DNA of 14,148 bases from DATBDN01 sp036269895. Its GTDB lineage: Bacteria; Actinomycetota; Thermoleophilia; Solirubrobacterales; Thermoleophilaceae. Made by a program: the position numbers and the translations under genes. The notes beneath the pieces were generated by a model. The model was not told the origin of the DNA. It ran no database searches and saw only the letters and a list, made by a program, of their open reading frames with translations. The stretch covers positions 1 through 14,148 of the forward strand of contig DATBDN010000224.1 in assembly GCA_036269895.1 (NCBI GenBank), in the 5' to 3' direction. Shown here in pieces: positions 6,753 through 14,148 of this stretch. Numbering within the stretch: the stretch's first letter is position 1; every line of letters begins with the position of its first letter.

Positions 6753-7901
6753 GTGACCACCATCGACTGGATCATCGTCGCCTTCGTGATCCTGATGGCC
6801 TTCTGGGGCTTCCTCCAAGGGCTGATCGTGGGCGTGTTGTCGCTGGTCGGCTTTGCCATCGGGGCGATCCTCGGCGCGCGGCTGGCGCCTCTGCTCCTCA
6901 GCGGGGGGTCGCACTCCCCGTACGCGCCACTGTTCGCCCTGCTCGGCGCGATCCTGCTCGGTGGCATCCTCGCGATGGGCCTCGAGTCGCTCGGGTTCAA
7001 GCTGCGCGGGCTGCTAATCGGGCCACTCGGGATCATCGACAGTGCCGGTGGAGCAATCCTCCTCGCCGCGGTGGGGCTCGGCGTCGCGTGGCTGTTCGGT
7101 GCCGTCGCGCTTCAGACGCCCGGCGCGCGCAACCTGCGACGCGACATCCAGCGCTCGGCGATCCTGAGCTCGCTGAACCGCCATTTTCCGCCGACGGGCA
7201 GCTTCCTGAATGCGCTGGCCCGCTTCGACCCGTTCCCGTCGGTCACGGGACAGGTGCCGATCCTGCGGCGGCCGAACTCGAGGGTGGCGCGCGATCCTCA
7301 GGTGCGCGCCGCCACGCGCAGCACCGTGAAGGTGCTCGGCACCGCTTGCGGACTCGGCATCGAGGGCTCGGGCTGGGTTGCCGCACCGGGGCTGATCGTG
7401 ACGAACGCGCACGTGGTCGCCGGCGAGCACGACACCACCGTCCAGCCGCAGGGCGTGGGCCCGCAGTACGACGCGCACGCGGTGTGGTTCGACCCGCGCA
7501 ACGACGTTGCGATCCTGCGCGCCGGCGGCATCTCCAACCTGCTGCCGCTGGCTCGCAACACCAATGCTCCGAGCGCAACTTCCGGCGCGGTGATCGGCTA
7601 TCCGGAGAACGGCCCGCTCGACGTGGAGCCGGCACGCATCGGCCCGACGATCACGGCTCTCTCACAGGACGCGTACGGACGCGGCCCGATACGGCGCAAG
7701 ATCACGACCTTGCGCGGCCTTGTTCGCTCCGGCAATTCCGGGGGACCGCTCGTGGACAGCGACGGGCGCGTGCTGACCACGATCTTTGCCTCGAGTGTCT
7801 CCCGCGGGGAGCACGCGGGCTATGGCGTCCCGGACACGGTGGTCACCGATGCGCTTGCGAGGGCGCACGGGCCGGTCGGCACGGGACCCTGCACCCGCTG
7901 A
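6753..7901 (+). CDS. MarP-like membrane-anchored serine protease (CvpA domain plus trypsin-like domain)
   Basis: A 382-aa protein with a CvpA-like membrane part (about four hydrophobic segments, residues 5-120) followed by an extracytoplasmic chymotrypsin/HtrA-fold protease (about 180-375). The catalytic triad is complete: His220 in TNAHVVAG, Asp251 in PRNDVAIL and Ser329 in SGNSGGPLV. There is no PDZ domain. Cys199 and Cys380 are the only cysteines. Their places match the disulfide that controls Mycobacterium tuberculosis MarP (Rv3671c), and all the key residues are offset from MarP numbering (as I recall it) by a near-constant 13-15. MarP confers acid resistance and acts on a peptidoglycan hydrolase, so a cell-wall role is inferred here. 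The GTG start at 6753 comes right before the first membrane helix. The gene is divergent from a PBP gene. Confidence 0.88.
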   Translation: MTTIDWIIVAFVILMAFWGFLQGLIVGVLSLVGFAIGAILGARLAPLLLSGGSHSPYAPLFALLGAILLGGILAMGLESLGFKLRGLLIGPLGIIDSAGGAILLAAVGLGVAWLFGAVALQTPGARNLRRDIQRSAILSSLNRHFPPTGSFLNALARFDPFPSVTGQVPILRRPNSRVARDPQVRAATRSTVKVLGTACGLGIEGSGWVAAPGLIVTNAHVVAGEHDTTVQPQGVGPQYDAHAVWFDPRNDVAILRAGGISNLLPLARNTNAPSATSGAVIGYPENGPLDVEPARIGPTITALSQDAYGRGPIRRKITTLRGLVRSGNSGGPLVDSDGRVLTTIFASSVSRGEHAGYGVPDTVVTDALARAHGPVGTGPCTR

Positions 7902-7942
7902 CCAGAGTGCGCAAAAGCACACCTTCTGAACCATTTCCGGCG

Positions 7943-7948
7943 TAGCGT
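7943..7948 (+). promoter_or_regulatory. -10-like element of the GNAT/flavin-reductase operon
   Basis: TAGCGT lies 10 nt before ATG 7959. It overlaps the alternative GTG start at 7947, which argues that the real start is ATG 7959, since a start codon inside the -10 would not be transcribed. Confidence 0.45.
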
Positions 7949-7958
7949 GCCGAACATC

Positions 7959-8462
7959 ATGTTCATCAGGGCCAGCGACGGAACGCAGCTGTATGTGAGG
8001 CACGTCAAGCCGCGCGACAAGGATCTGATCGCGAAGGCGTGGCTTCAGCTCTCCGAGCAGAGCCAGCAGCGCCGCTTCCTGGCGCCCAAGCCGGTCCTCA
8101 CGAAGGGCGATCTGCGCTACCTGACCGACATCGACGGACACGACCACGTCGCGTTGATCGCAGTGCGGCTGGACGACCCGACCCGCGTGGTGGGCGTGGC
8201 CCGCTACGTGCGCTTGAGGGACGACCCGGAGACCGCCGAGGTGGCGGTGACGGTCGCCGACGCGATGCAGGGCAAGACCGTGGGCAAGCAGCTCGGCGTG
8301 CTGCTCGCGGACGAGGCCCGCGGCCGCGGCGTCCGCCGCTTCAGCGCGTCGATGCTGGCCGACAACCGGCCGGCCCTCCGGCTGATGCGCACGATGTCGA
8401 AGCGGCTCGACTCGAACATCGACCACGGCGTTCGCGATCTCGTGGCAGATTTGGCCGCCTGA
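7959..8462 (+). CDS. GNAT-family acetyltransferase, protein-acetyltransferase (Pat)-like
   Basis: Transfers an acetyl group from acetyl-CoA to an amine; the target may be a protein lysine. The 167-aa protein is one GNAT domain. The N-terminal part, with VRHVKPRDKDLI and QQRRFLAPKPVLTKGDL (about 38-52), resembles the acetyltransferase domain of Pat enzymes that acetylate acetyl-CoA synthetases. The CoA-binding region is AEVAVTVADAMQGKTVGKQL (93-112), where QGKTVGK takes the place of the usual Q/RxxGxG/A loop. The helix RGRGVRRFSASMLADNRPAL follows. No cyclic-nucleotide or ACT regulatory domain is attached. A GTG at 7947 would add four residues, but it lies within the -10-like TAGCGT, so ATG 7959 is preferred. 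The stop TGA is nested in CTGA, the apparent start of the next gene. Confidence 0.82.
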   Translation: MFIRASDGTQLYVRHVKPRDKDLIAKAWLQLSEQSQQRRFLAPKPVLTKGDLRYLTDIDGHDHVALIAVRLDDPTRVVGVARYVRLRDDPETAEVAVTVADAMQGKTVGKQLGVLLADEARGRGVRRFSASMLADNRPALRLMRTMSKRLDSNIDHGVRDLVADLAA

Positions 8463-8947
8463 GCGAGAAGGCGTTCCAGCAGCTCGTCGGCAGGCTCGAC
8501 ACACCGATGTTCATCGTCACGGCGATCGGGCGCGACGGGGAGCGCAGCGGCTGCCTGATCGGCTTCTCGACCCAGTGCAGCATCAAGCCGCCCCGCGTCC
8601 TCGCGTGCATCTCTAAGCAGAACCGCACGTTCGACGTCGTCTCGCAGGCGGGGTCCGTCGTCGTCCACTTCCTCGGGCGCGAGCAGCGGCAGCTAGCCGA
8701 GCTGTTCGGGGGCGAGACGGGCGACGAGGTCGACAAGTTCGAGCTCTGCGACTGGTCCGAGGGGCCGTGGGGAATCCCGGTGCTCGCCGGCGTTCCCGGC
8801 TGGTTCGGCGGGCGCGTGCTCGACCGATTCGACCTCGGCGATCACGTTGGATTGTGGCTCGACGTCGTGGTTGCAGACGACCGCGGGGGACCCGTCGATC
8901 TGGGCTTTCAGGCCGTCAAGCCGATCGAGCCGGGCCACCCCGCCTAG
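8459..8947 (+). CDS. Flavin reductase-like, FMN-binding protein (apparent CTG start)
   Basis: About 162 aa with the split-barrel flavin reductase fold, which binds FMN and either reduces it with NAD(P)H or acts as the reductase half of a monooxygenase. Family features are KAFQQLVGRLDTPMFIVTA (N-terminal helix and strand), the STQCSIKPPRVLACISKQNRT segment and SVVVHFLGREQRQLAELFGG. No ATG, GTG or TTG precedes the N-terminal helix in this frame. The only candidate is CTG 8459, which overlaps the upstream TGA as CTGA, just like the GTGA overlap of thrC-thrB. The first in-frame ATG (8507) would cut off the conserved helix. The frame is open far upstream, but that part is shadow of the GNAT gene. 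Function is supported by fold only; the partner is unknown. Confidence 0.8.
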   Translation: MSEKAFQQLVGRLDTPMFIVTAIGRDGERSGCLIGFSTQCSIKPPRVLACISKQNRTFDVVSQAGSVVVHFLGREQRQLAELFGGETGDEVDKFELCDWSEGPWGIPVLAGVPGWFGGRVLDRFDLGDHVGLWLDVVVADDRGGPVDLGFQAVKPIEPGHPA

Positions 8948-8993
8948 GTGGACATTGGTCTCCAAGGGGGGCGAATCCGCTGACACCGTGCCC

Positions 8994-8999
8994 TAAGGT
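8994..8999 (+). promoter_or_regulatory. -10-like element of the topoisomerase gene
   Basis: TAAGGT lies 12 nt before ATG 9012. The leader would be about five bases, too short for a Shine-Dalgarno. CCAGG just before the start is not a good ribosome site. Confidence 0.4.
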
Positions 9000-9011
9000 G
9001 GAAATCCAGGT

Positions 9012-11279
<2,268 letters not shown>

Positions 11280-11290
11280 GCGGCTGAGCG

Positions 11291-11335
11291 CGGAGGCGCG
11301 CCGTGCTCGAAGAGAAGCCGCGCATCGACGAGTAG
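11291..11335 (+). other. Ribosome site and 10-codon open frame, probable detached N-terminus of the next gene
   Basis: CGGAGG (11291-11296) is followed at ideal 6-nt spacing by GTG 11303 and the ten codons MLEEKPRIDE, then TAG (11333-11335). The downstream membrane protein is in another frame and lacks a normal start. In that frame the bases after the TAG region read VVRQRRLAALTVLALVLA, a basic stretch plus hydrophobic segment. A one-base change would join the two into a conventional N-terminus. It could be a true frameshift, a sequencing or assembly error, or a short leader peptide. Confidence 0.5.
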
Positions 11336-11376
11336 TACGGCAACGCAGGCTGGCTGCGCTGACGGTCCTCGCGCTC

Positions 11377-12267
11377 GTGCTCGCGACGATCGGGTTCTTC
11401 GTGGCGCGCGGGGGGTCGAGCAAGGCGAACCTGGACCCGGCCGCGGTCGCGACGCCGCAGAAGCCCGCGAAGCCGAAACCCCCACCACAGCTGCCGGGCG
11501 GCGGGCGGCACCTCTTCCCGCGTCATCGGGTCGTGGCCTACTACGGCGCGCCGGGGAACGTCGAGCTGGGCGCGCTGGGGATCGGCACTCCGGACCAGGC
11601 GGCGCAGAGACTGCTTGCCCAGATGCGCCGCTACCGGCGCGGTGGCCGGCACCTGCTGCCGGGGATGGAACTGATCGCGGTGGTGGCCGCCGGCTCGCCG
11701 CAGGCGGACGGCTCGTACAACCGCAAGCAGAGCCTCGCGACCGTCAAGAAGTTCCTGAAGGCAGCGCGCAAGATCAAGGCGCTGCTCATCCTGGACATCC
11801 AGCCCGGTCACGCCGACTTCATGGCGCTGACCAAGCACTTCGGCCGCTTCCTGCGGGAGCCGGACGTAGCGCTCGCCCTCGATCCGGAATGGCACACGCC
11901 GAACGCCGTCCCGGGGACGGTCATCGGCTCGACGGACGCGGCGACCGTGAACCGCGTCTCCGCCTATCTGCAGGGCATCGTCAAGAAGTACCGGCTACCG
12001 GACAAGATGCTCCTGGTCCACCAGTTCACCGACTCGATGATCCAGCACAAGGAGCAGCTGCGGCACCGGCACGGCGTGCCGCTGGTTCTGAACGTCGACG
12101 GCTTCGGCAACCAGGCGGTGAAGATCGCGAAGTACAGGGACTTCACGCATCCACGGACGCGGTCGCGCAACGGCTTCAAGCTCTTCTACAAGGAGGACAC
12201 GGACACGATGACGCCGGCGCAGGTGCTGAAGCTGCGCCCGCGTCCGGACGTCGTGATCTACGAGTAG
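11377..12267 (+). CDS. Conserved secreted or membrane-anchored protein, possible TIM-barrel fold, unknown function
   Basis: I do not recognise a characterised family. From GTG 11377 it is 296 aa: the end of a hydrophobic anchor, a Pro/Lys-rich linker (KPAKPKPPPQLPGG), then a globular domain. The domain has strand-like segments ending in acidic or polar residues: HRVVAYYGAPGN, ELIAVVAAGSPQADGSY, ALLILDIQPGHADF, VALALDPEWHTP, MLLVHQFTDSM and VPLVLNVDGFG. That pattern suggests a glycoside-hydrolase-like barrel with LDIQPG and LDPEWH as possible active-site strands; this is inference. GTG 11377 cuts the hydrophobic segment in half, so the true N-terminus is probably upstream (see 11291-11335), or initiation uses CTG at 11350 or 11359. 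It follows topB and overlaps the convergent metallophosphoesterase by 10 bp. Confidence 0.72.
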   Translation: MLATIGFFVARGGSSKANLDPAAVATPQKPAKPKPPPQLPGGGRHLFPRHRVVAYYGAPGNVELGALGIGTPDQAAQRLLAQMRRYRRGGRHLLPGMELIAVVAAGSPQADGSYNRKQSLATVKKFLKAARKIKALLILDIQPGHADFMALTKHFGRFLREPDVALALDPEWHTPNAVPGTVIGSTDAATVNRVSAYLQGIVKKYRLPDKMLLVHQFTDSMIQHKEQLRHRHGVPLVLNVDGFGNQAVKIAKYRDFTHPRTRSRNGFKLFYKEDTDTMTPAQVLKLRPRPDVVIYE

Positions 12268-13346
12268 GCCTCGTGAGCGCCGAGGTCCTCCTGGGAGACC
12301 TCGACGAGAAGACGCCGCAGCTCCGGCGGCTTGTCGTCCTCCACGAACAGGACGCAGCCGGGCCAGTATGGGCTCTTGCCCGCCTCCGCCCCCAGGAGGT
12401 TCGGCTCGTAGAGCCAGCTGCCGCAGTTGAACAACCGGTCCCAGCCGCTGTCGCCCGGCAGCGGCCCCGGCCGGTGGGTGTGCCCAAAGACGATCTCCTG
12501 CGCATCGAGCGCGAGTCCGTCGATGACGTCGCGCATCGCGCGGAGGCCCGATTCCCGCAGCGCGACGCCTGAGAGCTTGGCCTCGAACGGGCCCATCCCC
12601 GCGCGGTTGAGGGCCCACACGGCTGACGGGATCGCGACGTCCCGCATGGCGCGCGTGCGCATGTCGGTGCGCGTGTCGATGCGCTTCCAGACCTTGCGGC
12701 TCAGGTCCATGCCGAGCACGCGCCGGGCGCGGTTGCTGCCCTGCGCGAGGGCGTAGGCGAGCGCGTACAGTGGCGTGATCGCGGCCTCGTAGTCCTCGGG
12801 CATGCGCGGTGCGGGCGCCAGCCCACCGGTGGCGTGCAGCGTCGCCGCGACCGCGAGTACCTCGAGCCGCGGCATCGACATGTGGGCGTCCATGTAGTGG
12901 CCGTGCAGGGCGTAGGTGCCGGGGCGCAGCCAGAACCCCGGATACACCAGCTCTACCTCGTTGCTCGGCATGCGCCCGGCGATGAGCGCGAGCGGCCGCG
13001 AGGACTTCGGGCTGGTGCGGTGCTCCAGGCCGAGCGGCTCGTTCGCCAGCCGCATCTCCTCGAGCCACTCGGCGACGATCCGGTGATCGTGGTTGCCCGA
13101 CAGCACGGTGATCGGCTTGTGCGGAAGCGCTTCGCCGAGCTCCTCGAAGAAAGGGAGCGCCACCTCCAGGACGTCCGGCAGCGGCTGCTCGCGCAGCTCG
13201 AGCATGTCGCCCAGCAGGACGATCTGGTCGGCTTCCTGAAGCGCGTCGAACAGGATCCGGCGGACGTTCGGGCGTCTCAGGACGTCAGCTCGGGAACGCG
13301 TGCCCAGGTGGAGATCCGACAGTACGGCGGTCAGCACCGGCCGCAT
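12258..13346 (-). CDS. Calcineurin-like metallophosphoesterase
   Basis: A two-metal phosphoesterase of 362 aa; the substrate is unknown. The complete motif set is present: SDLHLG with Asp11 and His13, LLGDMLEL with Asp47, SGNHDHR with Asn85 and His86, ALHGHYMDAH with His148 and His150, and the terminal FGHTHRPG with His289 and His291. The order and the GNHDHR/GHTHRPG forms resemble LpxH/UDP-2,3-diacylglucosamine hydrolase-like members, but an insert of about 130 residues between the last two motifs (including DMRTRAMRDVAIPSAVW) makes that assignment unsafe. The protein has no signal peptide, so it is likely cytoplasmic. ATG 13346 starts directly before the first motif strand and has no Shine-Dalgarno; a weak -10-like TACGCC lies 8 nt upstream. 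Its 3' end overlaps the convergent gene by 10 bp. Confidence 0.9.
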   Translation of the reverse strand: MRPVLTAVLSDLHLGTRSRADVLRRPNVRRILFDALQEADQIVLLGDMLELREQPLPDVLEVALPFFEELGEALPHKPITVLSGNHDHRIVAEWLEEMRLANEPLGLEHRTSPKSSRPLALIAGRMPSNEVELVYPGFWLRPGTYALHGHYMDAHMSMPRLEVLAVAATLHATGGLAPAPRMPEDYEAAITPLYALAYALAQGSNRARRVLGMDLSRKVWKRIDTRTDMRTRAMRDVAIPSAVWALNRAGMGPFEAKLSGVALRESGLRAMRDVIDGLALDAQEIVFGHTHRPGPLPGDSGWDRLFNCGSWLYEPNLLGAEAGKSPYWPGCVLFVEDDKPPELRRLLVEVSQEDLGAHEAYS

Positions 13347-13354
13347 GTTGGCAA

Positions 13355-13364
13355 GGCGTACGCT
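13355..13364. promoter_or_regulatory. Overlapping divergent -10-like elements around palindrome GCGTACGC
   Basis: The palindrome GCGTACGC (13356-13363) supplies TACGCT (13359-13364) on the plus strand, 11 nt before ATG 13376. It also supplies TACGCC (13360-13355) on the minus strand, 8 nt before ATG 13346. The two start codons are only 29 bp apart and neither has a Shine-Dalgarno. The minus hexamer lacks the final T, so it is the weaker call. Confidence 0.4.
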
Positions 13365-13375
13365 CGACTGATCGA

Positions 13376-13960
13376 ATGACGTCGCTCTTCTGCCGCCACA
13401 ACCGCTTCACCGCCGACTGCCCGATCTGCTCGAAGAACACCGTGCTGTCGCGCGAGCCGGCCGAGCGCGCGCGGCCGTCGAAGCCGACCGCGACGAGGTC
13501 TAAGCCGCGGCCGAAGGCTGCTGCGGGGACGGTCACCCGCTACCCGCATGCGTCGGTCCAGGTGCGCGGCTACGAGGTGCGCCTGGAGAAGGTGCCGGGT
13601 GGTCTGCGGCTTGGGCAGTGGCGGGGCGGCGTCCTGGAACGCAGGGCGCCCGTGCTCCCGGCGTCGGCTTTGCGCGAGCTGCTCGGCGAAGCGCGCGGGC
13701 GCGGTTACGTCGCTTTCGACCTGCTGGAGCGGGGTCAGGCCGCAGATCGGAAATCGGTCGCGAGCGCCGGGCGCGCGGGTGACATGCAGGAGGAGCTGAG
13801 GCTGGAGCATGCCGGCGAGCCGGGCTTCGTGCGGGTCGCCAGGTGGCTGTTCTGGCCGGGCGAAGGCGTCGGCTGGGAGCTGCAGGACGCACCGGTGATG
13901 CTGCCCGAAAAGCGCTATGAGCAGGTGCTTTCCCACGCTGCCGCCGCTGGGTTGATCTAG
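13376..13960 (+). CDS. Uncharacterised protein with N-terminal Cys/His motif
   Basis: A 194-aa protein that I do not recognise. The N-terminus has Cys6, His8, Cys15 and Cys18 (FCRHNRFTADCPICSK), a likely small zinc knuckle. A basic, Pro/Lys/Arg-rich linker follows (about 28-50, AERARPSKPTATRSKPRPKA). The rest is an alpha/beta-like domain with YEVRLEKVPGGLRLGQWRGG, GRGYVAFDLLERG and FVRVARWLFWPGEGVGWEL, ending at EKRYEQVLSHAAAAGLI. The basic linker and zinc knuckle suggest nucleic-acid or protein binding, which is inference only. ATG 13376 is the first start in the frame and the cysteines follow at once. It is divergent from the metallophosphoesterase and followed by a strong hairpin, so it appears to be a single-gene transcript. 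Confidence 0.75.
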   Translation: MTSLFCRHNRFTADCPICSKNTVLSREPAERARPSKPTATRSKPRPKAAAGTVTRYPHASVQVRGYEVRLEKVPGGLRLGQWRGGVLERRAPVLPASALRELLGEARGRGYVAFDLLERGQAADRKSVASAGRAGDMQEELRLEHAGEPGFVRVARWLFWPGEGVGWELQDAPVMLPEKRYEQVLSHAAAAGLI

Positions 13961-13983
13961 AGGCGGGACGGGTGTCAGAAAGC

Positions 13984-14021
13984 AGGAAGCGGGGGCGACT
14001 TTTCCGTCGGCCCCGCTTCCT
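13984..14021 (+). terminator. Strong hairpin after the 13376-13960 gene
   Basis: The left arm (13984-13999) and right arm (14006-14021) pair over 16 bp with a single mismatch (GGGGGC against GGCCCC) around the loop TTTTCC. It begins 24 bp after the stop codon, the right place for a terminator. No real T-tract follows (TACGTTTG), so it would be a U-poor terminator of the type common in high-GC Gram-positives. Its last T is also the first base of the next gene's -10-like element. Confidence 0.65.
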
Positions 14022-14026
14022 ACGTT
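14021..14026 (+). promoter_or_regulatory. -10-like element of the helicase gene
   Basis: TACGTT lies 7 nt before TTG 14034, close to the ideal spacing for a leaderless transcript beginning at the start codon. It directly abuts the terminator hairpin, so any -35 contact would lie inside the hairpin sequence. Confidence 0.45.
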
Positions 14027-14033
14027 TGATCGC

Positions 14034-14148
14034 TTGCCTCTGAAGCTCGTAACCGGTCCTGCTAACGCCGCAAAGGCAGGCTCGGTGCTGGGCGAGTTCA
14101 GGGCGCGGCTGGACGAGGAGCCCCTCCTCGTTGTGCCGCGGATGGACG
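14034..14148 (+). CDS. Probable ATP-dependent helicase/nuclease subunit, N-terminal fragment (3' end outside window)
   Basis: Only 38 codons are present, from TTG 14034: PLKLVTGPANAAKAGSVL, then a charged helix, then PLLVVPRMD. The layout strand - GPxxxxKxG loop - helix - strand (LLVVP) is the start of a UvrD/AddB-type helicase or helicase-nuclease subunit of the RecBCD/AddAB/AdnAB class. The P-loop reads GPANAAKAG rather than GxxGxGKT/S; degenerate loops of this kind are seen in AddB-like subunits. TTG 14034 is chosen because it begins the first strand, lies 7 nt after TACGTT, and no ATG or GTG occurs in frame before it. The assignment rests on a short segment and is moderate. Confidence 0.6.
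   Translation, partial: MPLKLVTGPANAAKAGSVLGEFRARLDEEPLLVVPRMD

Noticed and set aside
6693..6914. Longer PBP starting at 6914
   Set aside because: The extra residues are polar shadow sequence covering the start of the divergent protease, and they would precede the basic/anchor segment that normally begins this protein.
7908..7925. Hairpin GTGC-GCAAAA-GCAC as terminator after the MarP-like gene
   Set aside because: A four-pair stem without a T-tract is too weak to support a terminator call.
8039..8458. Upstream extension of the flavin-reductase frame, giving a 302-aa protein
   Set aside because: This part is Arg/Pro/Gly-rich shadow of the GNAT gene. Recognisable flavin-reductase sequence begins only at the CTGA overlap.
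12258..13346. Naming the phosphoesterase LpxH
   Set aside because: The motifs are shared by many calcineurin-like enzymes, a large insert separates the last two motifs, and a Gram-positive is not expected to make lipid A.

Overview
The window is a compact, GC-rich chromosomal segment. It most likely comes from a high-GC Gram-positive of the Actinobacteria, and its style fits the deep-branching Thermoleophilia/Solirubrobacterales group. That placement is an inference from GC-rich codon use, the gene families present (a MarP-like protease, FHA signalling, an MecA_N-type PBP, actinobacterial secreted proteins) and the leaderless-type gene starts. No species can be named. I see no phage, plasmid, insertion sequence, CRISPR array, tRNA or rRNA.

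Layout, left to right. (1) The 3' end of threonine synthase overlaps homoserine kinase by GTGA: a threonine biosynthesis operon. (2) After a 197-bp convergent spacer with a nested inverted repeat comes a leftward operon of a zinc-ribbon/FHA protein (2836-3420) and an amidase-signature hydrolase (1404-2843). (3) Rightward: a small CxxC protein, an SRPBCC/polyketide-cyclase-like protein, and a lipoprotein whose stop shares the palindrome CTAG with the stop of a leftward class B penicillin-binding protein. (4) That PBP is divergent, across 60 bp, from a CvpA-type membrane-anchored trypsin-like protease resembling mycobacterial MarP. (5) Rightward: a Pat-like GNAT acetyltransferase coupled by CTGA to a flavin-reductase-like protein that seems to start at CTG. 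(6) A 755-aa type IA topoisomerase of the TopB class, then a membrane-anchored or secreted protein of unknown function whose N-terminus appears frameshifted. (7) A leftward metallophosphoesterase overlapping that gene tail to tail, and divergent from it a small Cys/His-motif protein. (8) A strong hairpin, then the first 38 codons of a probable helicase/nuclease subunit that runs off the window.

How it works together. Regions 3-4 are cell-envelope functions: a lipoprotein, a transpeptidase and a periplasmic protease whose mycobacterial relative acts on a peptidoglycan hydrolase. Regions 6 and 8 concern DNA topology and repair. The rest is housekeeping or unassigned.

The most systematic feature is how genes start. 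Most transcription-unit heads have a TANNNT -10-like hexamer only 7-14 nt before the start codon and no Shine-Dalgarno, as expected for leaderless or nearly leaderless mRNAs. The FHA gene is the clear exception, with a -35/-10 pair and a purine-rich ribosome site. Internal operon genes use overlapping stop/start codons. I found no convincing new multi-gene defence or mobile system. The most useful leads are the initiation signals, the overlapping divergent promoters, the CTG start, the PBP/MarP-like pairing and the broken N-terminus at 11303-11377.
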